From: Mailhella sp.
GTDB taxonomy: Bacteria; Desulfobacterota; Desulfovibrionia; Desulfovibrionales; Desulfovibrionaceae
DNA: 7,507 nt
Assembly: GCA_017940105.1 (NCBI GenBank)
Contig: JAGAZG010000150.1
Location: 1-7,507, forward strand
Direction of reading: 5' to 3'
Part shown: positions 1 to 5,274 of the stretch, in pieces
Position numbering within the stretch: the first letter of the stretch is position 1
How the letters are laid out: every line of letters begins with the position of its first letter
Position numbers and translations under genes: made by a program
The notes under the pieces: model-generated
Seen by the model: the letters and a program-made list of their open reading frames with translations, nothing else
Told to the model about the DNA's origin: nothing
Database searches by the model: none

Positions 1-380
1 ACAAGCAGTGTATTACTGAACATATCGCCAAAAACAGATCCTGTGAGGGCGGCATTTAAAGCCTTTCCTCCCTTGCCCTGTTGCATCATAGGATATCCGT
101 CCATTGCGGTACATACAGCAGGAGGAGCGCCGGGAGTATTTAGAAGGATGGCTGTAATCGACCCTCCAAACATGCTAGCCTTATAAATTCCAAGAAGCAT
201 GGGGATACCAACGAGAGGATCCACGTAAAAGGTCAATGGCAGCAGGATTGAAATGGCCATTATTCCCGATATGCCAGGGATGGCGCCAAACATAAGTCCG
301 ATAAAAATACCCGCACCAATAGCTATGATTGACGCCGGGGAAAGCACGCCCAACAGACCGGAACAAATTTCACTGATCAT
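1..380 (-). CDS. tctA: TctA-family large permease of a tripartite tricarboxylate transporter (N-terminal part)
   Basis: Large membrane subunit of a TTT-type transporter, which with TctB and a periplasmic binding protein (TctC) imports carboxylates or related small acids using an ion gradient. About 126 codons are present; the gene runs off the left edge. Read from the ATG at 378-380, the protein shows the family pattern: a hydrophobic first helix, then 'GAIPGISGIMAISILLPLTF', then 'GIYKASMFGGSITAILLNTP' and 'GYPMMQQGKGGKAL'. The last two correspond to the conserved GIYYGAxYGGSI-AILLNTPG and DGYPMA-QGKAG signatures. The start is supported by GGAG at 386-389 with a 5-nt spacer. The tctB stop lies 18 nt upstream and the out-of-frame end of the oxidase chimera overlaps this ATG, so translation was probably coupled. 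No damage is visible in the part seen. Whether it is still expressed is doubtful because upstream operon members are broken. Confidence 0.93.
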   Translation of the reverse strand, partial: MISEICSGLLGVLSPASIIAIGAGIFIGLMFGAIPGISGIMAISILLPLTFYVDPLVGIPMLLGIYKASMFGGSITAILLNTPGAPPAVCTAMDGYPMMQQGKGGKALNAALTGSVFGDMFSNTLL

Positions 381-398
381 GAAAACTCCATAAGCTTT

Positions 399-530
399 TT
401 ATCCCATAGAGGAAAAAAGTACGCCTGATGGAAGAATGACTTGCATAAGATGGACACAGGCATAATACAGCAACGCTGTGAAAATGACATAGCAAACAAG
501 TCCAGCCAGCCATCGCCGGATACCAAGCAT
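399..530 (-). pseudogene. tctB: tctB 3' remnant (small TTT permease)
   Basis: Only the C-terminal ~40 codons of a TctB-type small membrane subunit remain. Reading the minus strand in the frame that ends at TAA 399-401 gives 'LGIRRWLAGLVCYVIFTALL', then a short hydrophobic stretch and the tail 'LPSGVLF'. TctB proteins end in the same way: a last transmembrane helix, then a P-x-G-xLF tail. The position directly upstream of tctA is canonical for tctB. The full protein is normally about 150 residues, so roughly three quarters of the gene is missing. The missing part was replaced by the 5' portion of an FAD oxidase gene in a different reading frame; the junction lies within about 528-548. No start codon or ribosome binding site belongs to this fragment, so it cannot make a working TctB. 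Confidence 0.75.
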
Positions 531-1024
531 GACAGAAGGGTAAGGGGATCAATCACTCCATCATTTGCGCACCAGGCCGCTCCGCATACTTCCTCGCCCC
601 ATGCTATGTTTGGAAGCAGCTTTTCAAGCTCTGCCCTGCTTATCATGCTGCCGTCGTATTCGCCTAAGGCTACACGCAGCTTTTCTATATAATCATATTT
701 TGCCTGGTATTCTTCCTCACTGAGGACAGGTATAAGCCCTCCCTGATAATTAACAGGAATTTTTATCCCGCTTACTTCTTCTAATTCTCTCGTTAATTCT
801 GGGTACAGACTTGAAGAGATAAAACCCCATCTGGCATATTCGGGTAGATGCAGAAATTTCGATTGACACCAGATAAGTCCAACGTTAGCCCGGGAAGCTC
901 TATTGGTCGTCGTTGGTGCGTCGAGAACAAGCACCTTTTGATGCTTTCCAGAAAGACCATAGGCCACGGCAGCACCTGCGACCCCGCAGCCAATAACAAT
1001 TACATCATATTCACTGCTCTTCAT
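531..1024 (-). pseudogene. FAD-dependent amine/amino-acid oxidase (DAO family), 3'-truncated
   Basis: N-terminal ~160 residues of a DAO-fold flavoprotein, the family of glycine oxidase, sarcosine oxidase and D-amino-acid oxidases, which oxidise an amine to an imine. The start 'YDVIVIGCGVAGAAVAYGL' is the dinucleotide-binding beta-alpha-beta fold with GxGxxG. It is followed by 'VLVLDA', whose acidic residue would bind the FAD ribose, and by 'SRANVGLIW', typical of this family. Similarity ends after 'DGVIDPLTLL'. The open frame continues to 377, but those last ~50 codons are tctB DNA read out of frame. A complete enzyme is ~370-400 residues, so the substrate domain and C-terminal FAD contacts are missing. 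The gene follows ridA by 51 nt; the start has only a weak GAGG about 12 nt upstream. RidA hydrolyses imines released by such oxidases, so the pair makes sense as a catabolic module. The exact substrate cannot be read from this fragment. Confidence 0.82.
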
Positions 1025-1075
1025 GATCTGTCATCGCCTCATGCAGAAAAGGAAAACCTATTACTCCACAATCAA

Positions 1076-1456
1076 TTATTCAGGCTTATAAGCTATACAA
1101 TCAATTTCCACCTTGAGGTCATTCATCATCTCTGCTTGAACGCATACTCTAGCCGGTGCATGCTCCGCCTCAAAATATCGGGCATAAACTTTATTGAACC
1201 CAGCAAAATCCCTTGGATCATCAAGAAAAACATTCACTCGCACAACATCATTCATGGAGTACCCGGCGTCCTCAACGACTTTTTTCAAGTTATCAAGGGC
1301 TGCTTTGGCCTGTATGCTGATACTTCCCGAAACAATCTCGCCTTCCGAATCTCTGGAGACCTGCCCGCTCACAAAAAGCCATCCTCCGGCCATTACAGCT
1401 TTCGCAAATGGTAACGCTCCAGGCTTGCTAGGAATACCAAACCGCTTAATGGACAT
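1076..1456 (-). CDS. ridA: RidA-family enamine/imine deaminase
   Basis: Cytosolic Rid (YjgF/YER057c/UK114) protein of 126 residues, a usual length; the family forms trimers and hydrolyses reactive enamines and imines to ketoacids plus ammonia. Family landmarks are 'GGWLFVSGQVSRD' near residues 24-36, 'QAKAALDNLKKVVEDAG' near 49-65, and a C-terminal 'PARVCVQAEM' with the conserved arginine (R103, equivalent to E. coli RidA Arg105). The glutamate of 'VEIDCIAY' (E118) is also kept, so the active site looks complete. I chose the ATG at 1454-1456 because AAGGAG (1463-1468) sits 6 nt upstream. An in-frame upstream ATG would add eight residues that overlap this ribosome binding site and do not resemble the family. 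It sits between the binding-protein gene and the oxidase gene. It is the only undamaged complete gene of this operon in the window. Confidence 0.93.
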   Translation of the reverse strand: MSIKRFGIPSKPGALPFAKAVMAGGWLFVSGQVSRDSEGEIVSGSISIQAKAALDNLKKVVEDAGYSMNDVVRVNVFLDDPRDFAGFNKVYARYFEAEHAPARVCVQAEMMNDLKVEIDCIAYKPE

Positions 1457-1492
1457 AACTAACTCCTTATTATTGCTCAAAATAATTTTTCT

Positions 1493-1523
1493 AAAAAATA
1501 AGGGAGGGATATCCCTCCCTTAT
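1493..1523 (-). terminator. Rho-independent terminator/attenuator between tctC and ridA
   Basis: A perfect 26-base palindrome (1498-1523, arms ATAAGGGAGGGAT and its complement) is followed, in the minus-strand direction, by six T. It begins 10 nt after the tctC stop and ends 37 nt before the ridA start. This is the form of an intrinsic terminator. Placed after the binding-protein gene of a transporter operon it could act as a partial terminator that makes tctC mRNA more abundant than the downstream genes. That role is inference. Because the palindrome is symmetrical, the stem has essentially no unpaired loop apart from the bases that must open at its centre. Confidence 0.75.
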
Positions 1524-1533
1524 CAAAAAGCAC

Positions 1534-2255
1534 TTACTTCGTTAGCTCTAAACTTGAAAGAACCTTCTGCATTTCAGCATACTGATCTTTCAGCTGATTC
1601 AGCCATTCCTCACCGGTAGCAAAATTGGGATCCGCTTTCATATTATTGATGGCCTTGATATAATCGGGATCCTGAACGATTTCTTTCGACAAGGCAGCAA
1701 GCTTGTCATGGATTTCTTTTGGGAGTCCTTTAGGAGCCGAGATACCGCCCCATCCGAAATAATTTCCTGGATAGCCAAGTTCCTCAAATGTAGGTGCGTC
1801 CGGATAATCCTTGCTCTTTGCCCCCAGTGCCAAAATTTTCAATTCCCCAGCAGAAGTCATCGAACTGTAATTCTGAGGGAATAAAAATGTCATATCCGCA
1901 TGACCGCCAAGCACAGCTGTAGCTGCTTCGCCACCGCTCTTGTAGACAACAGACTTGAGTTCAACTCCAGACGTGGAAAACCAGTTGCGCATTGCAAAGG
2001 TTAACCACGAAGTACTTGTTGGCGCAGCAAACACATACTTTCCTGGGTTCTTTTTGGCTTCTTCAGCAAATTCCTTTAAGTTCTTCCAGGGAGCACCTTT
2101 TTGGCAACAACCGCACAATTCGCGAGCATGATGCGGGCAATATAGTCAAAATCATCAAATTTGATGCTGACTCCTTTGACCGTCAACGGAATAATGATGT
2201 TGGGTCCTGCCTGAGCAAGGAATAATGTATATCCATCGGGCTTGGACTTGACGAA
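1534..2255 (-). pseudogene. tctC: TctC/Bug-family periplasmic binding protein, 5'-truncated and frameshifted
   Basis: Substrate-binding protein of the TTT transporter. About 240 of the usual ~320 residues remain; the signal peptide and the first ~80 residues are gone. The surviving start shows 'KSKPDGYTLFLAQAGPN', matching the family motif KAxPDGYTLL. In the second frame 'NPGKYVFAAP', 'GGEAATAVLGGHADM' and 'GWGGISAPKGLP' match the NPGKL-FA, G-A-ALLGGxVD and W-GxxAPAGTP signatures. The two frames meet at the T-run 2098-2102 (A-run on the coding strand). Adding one A restores a continuous reading through VVAKKGAPWKNLKEF, so this is a single-base deletion in a homopolymer, or a sequencing error at it. 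Upstream the similarity stops near 2250, where a plus-strand regulator gene fragment begins. No start codon, promoter or signal peptide remains, so the gene is dead whatever the cause of the frameshift. Stop TAA at 1534-1536. Confidence 0.88.
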
Positions 2256-2387
2256 CTTGAGCGCAAGGCAATAGCAGAAGCTCTCGAATACTATAAGGGT
2301 AACATCACTCTTGCTGCTCACAGCCTAGGCATCACGAGACCTACTCTCTATAGAAAAATCAGCAAGTACCGACTTGATTACCGCTGA
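2247..2387 (+). pseudogene. 3' end of a sigma-54-type regulator (Fis-family HTH tail)
   Basis: About 46 codons ending at TGA 2385-2387 encode 'LDELERKAIAEALEYYKGNI' followed by 'TLAAHSLGITRPTLYRKISK'. This is the C-terminal Fis-type helix-turn-helix of NtrC-like enhancer-binding proteins: E-x-x-x-I-x-x-A-L, a G-N turn, AA-x-x-LGI, then (R)-x-TLYRK. The receiver or PAS and AAA+ ATPase domains are missing. The fragment has no start of its own. Its 5' end meets the truncated 5' end of tctC within about 2241-2256, and the two are head to head. In intact transporter loci such regulators are often transcribed divergently from the operon they control, so this is probably the lost regulator of the TTT operon (inference). 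A short imperfect hairpin (TCCCC 2393-2397, GGGGA 2409-2413) follows the stop, without a clear T-tract. Confidence 0.78.
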
Positions 2388-2581
2388 TATCCTCCCCTCC
2401 TAAAGCTTGGGGAATATAGCAATTAATAAAGCCGCTCTTTAAGGTAGCGCACCTCCATCCGTTCTGACACCACGGAAAAGGCGTTCATTTGCAGACAGTT
2501 TAGTTAGATTCCAGCTGCCTTTGCAATAGATTATCCTTATGCTATAAAATTCTATTATAATCCTAACAAGTTATAGTAAAA
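2388..2581. other. Intergenic DNA between two convergent regulator tails
   Basis: No gene is recognised in these 194 bases. The first part holds the weak hairpin mentioned for the regulator tail. Around 2450-2550 the minus strand has a short frame that reads like protein ('LSANERLFRGVRTDGGALP' before a stop near 2444), but I cannot assign it to a family. The part from about 2535 to 2581 is strongly AT-rich. I see no insertion-sequence ends or tRNA. Confidence 0.4.
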
Positions 2582-2737
2582 CTATTTTTTAGCTGTATAG
2601 TTATTGGTATGTCGTCCATAGGGAATTCCGAGTTTATCCAATTTTGCTCTTAACGTATTTGGCTTCAATTTGGCCTTTTCTGCCGCCCTCGTTTTTTGCA
2701 TCGATTGCATTACGTTATGACTTATAATTTCTATCTG
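2582..2737 (-). pseudogene. 3' end of a second sigma-54-type regulator (Fis-family HTH tail)
   Basis: A minus-strand frame open from 2737 to TAG at 2582-2584 contains 'TRAAEKAKLKPNTLRAKLDK' followed directly by 'LGIPYGR'. This is the recognition end of the Fis-type HTH in the FhlA/NorR-like style of sigma-54 activators, where RGAAxxLGLKPxTLxSRMKKLGI is the usual pattern. Everything upstream is gone: an in-frame TAA lies at 2738-2740 and no AAA+ domain sequence follows in any frame. The sequence differs from the plus-strand tail at 2247-2387, so the two are remains of different regulators and not a duplication. With ~52 codons and no start context it is best treated as a relic. Confidence 0.7.
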
Positions 2738-2899
2738 TTAATAAGCATGTAAGCCTCTATGTTCTCACCATTCGCAACGATTATGGCGATTGACCGTGCT
2801 ATCCGCTGCGGAAACGACAAGACTGCCTCGGTCTATGACAGCCGCGGCATTTTATTTATATGACCTTCCGCATATTTAACCTTAAATATAATATACTAT
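2738..2899. other. Intergenic DNA upstream of the fic promoter region
   Basis: No recognised gene. A 34-codon plus-strand frame from ATG 2759 to TGA 2861-2863 reads 'AIDRAIRCGNDKTASVYDSR' in its middle. Its composition is protein-like and GC-richer than its surroundings, so it may be a shred of an older gene. It has no evident ribosome binding site and an in-frame stop (TAA) shortly before the ATG; I do not assign it. From about 2865 the sequence turns AT-rich and leads into the fic control region. Confidence 0.35.
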
Positions 2900-2960
2900 T
2901 AAGGGAAATTTCCCTTATTTGTTTGACCTTTCCCTTAAAACACACTAATATTTAAGGGAA
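2900..2960 (+). promoter_or_regulatory. fic promoter with a TTAAGGGAA operator-like array
   Basis: A sigma-70-type promoter is visible: TTGACC at 2923-2928, a 17-nt spacer, TAATAT at 2946-2951, giving a start near 2958, about 25 nt before the fic ATG. Four copies of a nine-base half-site surround it. TAAGGGAAA (2900-2908) and TTTCCCTTA (2909-2917) form a perfect 18-base palindrome just upstream of -35. TTCCCTTAA (2930-2938) lies in the spacer, and TTAAGGGAA (2952-2960) lies at the start site, 13 nt further. The TTTCCCTTA copies at 2909 and 2929 are 20 bp apart, about two helical turns. A protein bound to the second pair would cover -10, so repression is the natural reading. The Fic protein itself carries a C-terminal winged helix and is a candidate ligand. 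Promoter and repeats are seen; repression and autoregulation are inference. Confidence 0.72.
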
Positions 2961-2981
2961 TTTGATAGGAGGGGTAAAGAA

Positions 2982-4028
2982 ATGAGAGAGTTCAACTACT
3001 CATTGATTAGGGATAAAAAGTGGGATTCCGATTTGCTGGGGCTCATCGCAGCCATATACAAAGAGGCTGGAAAAGAAGAGATGTATCTGAAGCAGAAACC
3101 GGAGGAACTTGATAAGCTGGTGGAGATAGCCAAGGTGCAGAGTACGGAGGCTTCAAATGCCATCGAAGGGATTGTTACAACGAATACACGCATTAGACAG
3201 CTTGTCGAAGAGAAAACGACGCCGAAGAACCGTGATGAACAGGAAATTGCAGGTTACAGGGATGTGCTGAGTATCATTCATGAGAGCTTCGATGCAATCC
3301 CTATTACACAGAACTATATCTTGCAGCTGCATAAAATCCTATACAGCCACTTGAATAATCCTGTGGCAGGCAAGACTAAGACGGTGCAGAACTATATCAG
3401 TGCGACTTACCCGGACGGGCATACACAAACGCTTTTTACTCCGCTTGCACCTTATGAGACGCCGGATGCGCTGGACAGGCTGTGTGAGGAATACAACCGC
3501 GTTATCGGGAATATGGAACTTGAACCGTTGATTGCAATTCCTGTTTTTATACACGATTTTCTTTGTATCCATCCATTCAATGACGGAAATGGGCGCATGA
3601 GCAGATTGCTTACAACGCTCCTTTTATACAGAAGCGGATTCTATGTCGGAAAATATATCTCGCTGGAAGCGAAGATCGCAAAGAATAAGGATTTGTATTA
3701 TGATGCGCTGTCTGCGTCACAGGATGGCTGGCATGAGGGAGCAGATGACCCTGTTCCGTTTATAAAATATCTGCTTGGAACAATCCTTGCGGCCTACAGG
3801 GATTTTGAGGATCGCTTTGCTCTTGTAGAAACAAAACGATCCGCACTTGATACAGTGCGTCTTGCAACGCAAAACAAAATAGGGCGTTTTACCAAGCAGG
3901 ACATACGGGAACTTTGTCCGTCTCTCAGTGTCAGTTCCGTAGAGGGGGCACTGCGCAAGCTGGTGGTTTCCGGCGAACTGAGGCGCGAGGGCAGCGGCAA
4001 AAACACTTGCTACTACAGAACAAAGTAG
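2982..4028 (+). CDS. Fic family protein (class II AMP-transferase) with C-terminal winged helix
   Basis: Cytosolic Fic-domain enzyme of 348 residues; the family transfers AMP (sometimes other nucleotides) from NTPs to a hydroxyl side chain of a target protein. Domains in order: a helical Fic N-terminal domain (about 1-90), the Fic core (about 95-265) with the complete active motif HPFNDGNGRMSR at 197-208 (catalytic His197, Asp201, Asn203, Arg205), and a winged-helix domain (about 285-348; 'RFTKQDIRELCPSLSVSSVE', 'KLVVSGELRREG'). The inhibitory helix motif (S/T)xxxE(G/N) is present as SNAIEG at 58-63, before the core, which defines class II. Glu62 would block productive ATP binding until inhibition is relieved. 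A flap-like strand 'YISATYPDGHTQTLFTP' (138-154) would position the target. The start has AGGAGG at 2967-2972. No antitoxin gene is adjacent, as expected when the inhibitor is built in. The cellular target cannot be told from sequence. Confidence 0.95.
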   Translation: MREFNYSLIRDKKWDSDLLGLIAAIYKEAGKEEMYLKQKPEELDKLVEIAKVQSTEASNAIEGIVTTNTRIRQLVEEKTTPKNRDEQEIAGYRDVLSIIHESFDAIPITQNYILQLHKILYSHLNNPVAGKTKTVQNYISATYPDGHTQTLFTPLAPYETPDALDRLCEEYNRVIGNMELEPLIAIPVFIHDFLCIHPFNDGNGRMSRLLTTLLLYRSGFYVGKYISLEAKIAKNKDLYYDALSASQDGWHEGADDPVPFIKYLLGTILAAYRDFEDRFALVETKRSALDTVRLATQNKIGRFTKQDIRELCPSLSVSSVEGALRKLVVSGELRREGSGKNTCYYRTK

Positions 4029-4050
4029 CATTCTCTTAAGAAGAACGACT

Positions 4051-4081
4051 TCCCCTTAATATAGGGGATATTATAAGGGAA
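4051..4081. repeat. Inverted TAAGGGAA half-sites downstream of fic
   Basis: TCCCCTTAA (4051-4059) and ATAAGGGAA (4073-4081) face each other with a 13-base gap. This is the same orientation and the same gap as the TTCCCTTAA/TTAAGGGAA pair over the fic promoter (2930-2960). A weaker copy, TTCTCTTAA, lies at 4031-4039. The inner bases TCCCCT (4051-4056) and AGGGGA (4063-4068) can also form a six-base stem, but no T-run follows, so a terminator role is less likely. The fic gene is thus flanked on both sides by the same operator-like element. Confidence 0.6.
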
Positions 4082-4194
4082 TGAGCCGTGCGGGGTCACT
4101 ATAACTGAACACGCCAGCCAAGACAATCGGAATTATCTACATCGATCCATAGGGTTTACACAAAATCTGCTACACTACCGTTCCCAGGGATCGC

Positions 4195-4237
4195 AAGTCC
4201 GTCGCCGATAGCCATTATATCAGCTGCGGACTTTTTT
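4195..4237 (+). terminator. Possible terminator downstream of fic
   Basis: AAGTCCG (4195-4201) pairs perfectly with CGGACTT (4227-4233), and the right arm runs straight into six T (4232-4237). An inner AGC/GCT pair shortens the otherwise long 25-base loop. The layout suits an intrinsic terminator for plus-strand transcription from fic, about 170 nt after its stop. The large loop makes the call weak. Confidence 0.35.
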
Positions 4238-4240
4238 ATG

Positions 4241-4281
4241 ACATGGGGTTTTGAGACGTAAGCATCACGGGAACCCCATGT
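4241..4281. repeat. Perfect 10-bp inverted repeat, 21-base gap
   Basis: ACATGGGGTT (4241-4250) and AACCCCATGT (4272-4281) are exact reverse complements. There is no T-run beside it, so it is not an obvious terminator. It could be a regulator binding site, the ends of a very small deleted element or a structured RNA segment. I see no duplicated target site around it. Confidence 0.55.
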
Positions 4282-4518
4282 TGAATGGAATCCGGTCTGT
4301 GATACTTTCAAAAGAACCAAGGAGAGTATCATGGCAATCACGGATTGGAAGCCAGTCGTTGAAGAATGGTCCCGGAGTGGGTTACGAATCAGCTTTAGCA
4401 GAACTTGCGAAGAGACATGGAGTATGCTGGATACAAGGACGCAACTGGTAACGTTTTCAAATTTTTTCTTAACTCCAGGGGCGGGACTATACCAGCAGTA
4501 CACGATCTCCGAGCTGCT

Positions 4519-5214
4519 TCAGCTCAAAGCGATCAGCAAGAGCTTATCCATGTCGATTATCTCGATTTTAGCCGCAGAAAAAGCGCCGATGACTTTCTTT
4601 TCGCGCAGCCTGTGCAGCGCCCTGTTCAGCGTTGTTCTGTGTATGCCCAGGGATGCCGCCAACGTCGTCTGCGATATGTTGGGATTTACGATCTCAGATG
4701 ACTTGTCATTATCCTTCGACATGTTCAGAATGAAATTGCAAACCATTTTTTCAGCGCTGTCTTCATTCCTCATCGTGAAATTGTTATGCATGATGAGGGT
4801 CTTGATGCACTGCTGCTTCAAGACATACGCTATGACATTCGGATATTGGACGATCTTGTCGCTGTCCGTCAAAAACTTGCTCGGAAAGCTCCATGCGACG
4901 GTTTCCTCGTCAAAGGTGAAATGCACGTTGTATGTTCTGAAATTTGTGAAATCAGAAACGACAGAAATCGATGTCGCAAACGTATTGCCCGAAAAAAGCT
5001 TAATGATATTGATGCATTTTCCATTGGGCAGGTCATGGTACAACGTGACGCAGCCCTTATCGATATAGAAAAAAACATTATCGAGCTTGTCATCCATGTA
5101 CAGGTTTTCCCCCTTTCTGAACACGAAGCGCGTTCCATACGCAAGTATGTCGTTGAAAGGGGAATCCTGGCGCAGAATGCGTCCGGTATAAATAGATGCG
5201 GCGTCAATTTCCAT
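4519..5214 (-). CDS. Crp/Fnr-family transcriptional regulator
   Basis: Cytosolic DNA-binding regulator, 231 residues, a normal length. Residues ~20-115 form the cyclic-nucleotide-binding-like beta barrel ('FVFRKGENLYMDD', 'VFFYIDKGCVTLYHDLPNGK', 'INIIKLFSGNTFA'). A long dimerisation helix follows at ~125-165. The C-terminal Crp-type winged helix has 'NISQTTLAASLGIHRTTLNR' at 179-198 and 'ALHRLREKKVIG' at 199-210. The N-terminus has no Fnr-type cysteine cluster, and the barrel lacks the RSA motif by which Crp holds cAMP, so the effector is unknown. Members with this kind of HTH are common in anaerobes, where they respond to redox or small-molecule signals. It lies 60 nt after dctM on the same strand and may be co-transcribed with it, perhaps to control the transporter; this is inference. 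The start ATG at 5212-5214 has only a weak GGGTG seven bases upstream. A GAGCTG/CAGCTC hairpin overlaps the stop, without a T-tract. Confidence 0.93.
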   Translation of the reverse strand: MEIDAASIYTGRILRQDSPFNDILAYGTRFVFRKGENLYMDDKLDNVFFYIDKGCVTLYHDLPNGKCINIIKLFSGNTFATSISVVSDFTNFRTYNVHFTFDEETVAWSFPSKFLTDSDKIVQYPNVIAYVLKQQCIKTLIMHNNFTMRNEDSAEKMVCNFILNMSKDNDKSSEIVNPNISQTTLAASLGIHRTTLNRALHRLREKKVIGAFSAAKIEIIDMDKLLLIALS

Positions 5215-5274
5215 GATGCAACACCCGCATTTTGGATTGATGGCCGGCCAGTCGCCAGCCCCAGGCTTTTGTGC

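Larger units (their letters stand above)
4029..4518. other. 490 bp without a recognised gene between fic and the Crp/Fnr gene
   Basis: No gene is recognised. Two open readings look protein-like but cannot both be real, since they overlap on opposite strands. On the minus strand, a frame ending at TAA 4156-4158 contains 'SAADIMAIGDGLAIPGNGSV'. On the plus strand, a frame open from 4262 contains an ATG at 4331 with AAGGAG (4319-4324) six bases before it and reads 'MAITDWKPVVEEWSRSGL'. This resembles the first residues of small IS66-type transposition proteins, but the likeness stops after ~18 residues. Neither has enough signal for a product. The stretch from 4140 to 4300 also carries two inverted repeats, listed separately. 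The composition lies between the AT-rich fic locus and the GC-rich selB side, so this is probably a graveyard of small fragments. Confidence 0.4.

Noticed and set aside
848..1414. 188-codon open frame on the plus strand
   Set aside because: It is antisense to the clear ridA and oxidase genes and shows no domain pattern of its own.
2393..2413. Short hairpin after the regulator tail, considered as a terminator or an IS200/IS605 end
   Set aside because: Five-base arms, no T-run and no transposase gene or second end in the window.
2900..2960. CRISPR-like repeat array
   Set aside because: The repeats are nine-base half-sites in both orientations over a promoter, without spacers of equal length.
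3717..4031. Minus-strand open frames inside fic
   Set aside because: Antisense to the C-terminal part of a complete Fic protein; composition follows the sense codons.
4331..5068. 245-codon plus-strand open frame
   Set aside because: Most of it is antisense to the Crp/Fnr gene, whose protein has a full domain pattern. Only its first ~18 codons were considered, as a possible relic.
5241..5250. TGGCCGGCCA palindrome between dctM and the Crp/Fnr gene
   Set aside because: Ten bases in GC-rich DNA can arise by chance. It does not match an Fnr/Crp-type TTGAT-N4-ATCAA site and has no T-run.
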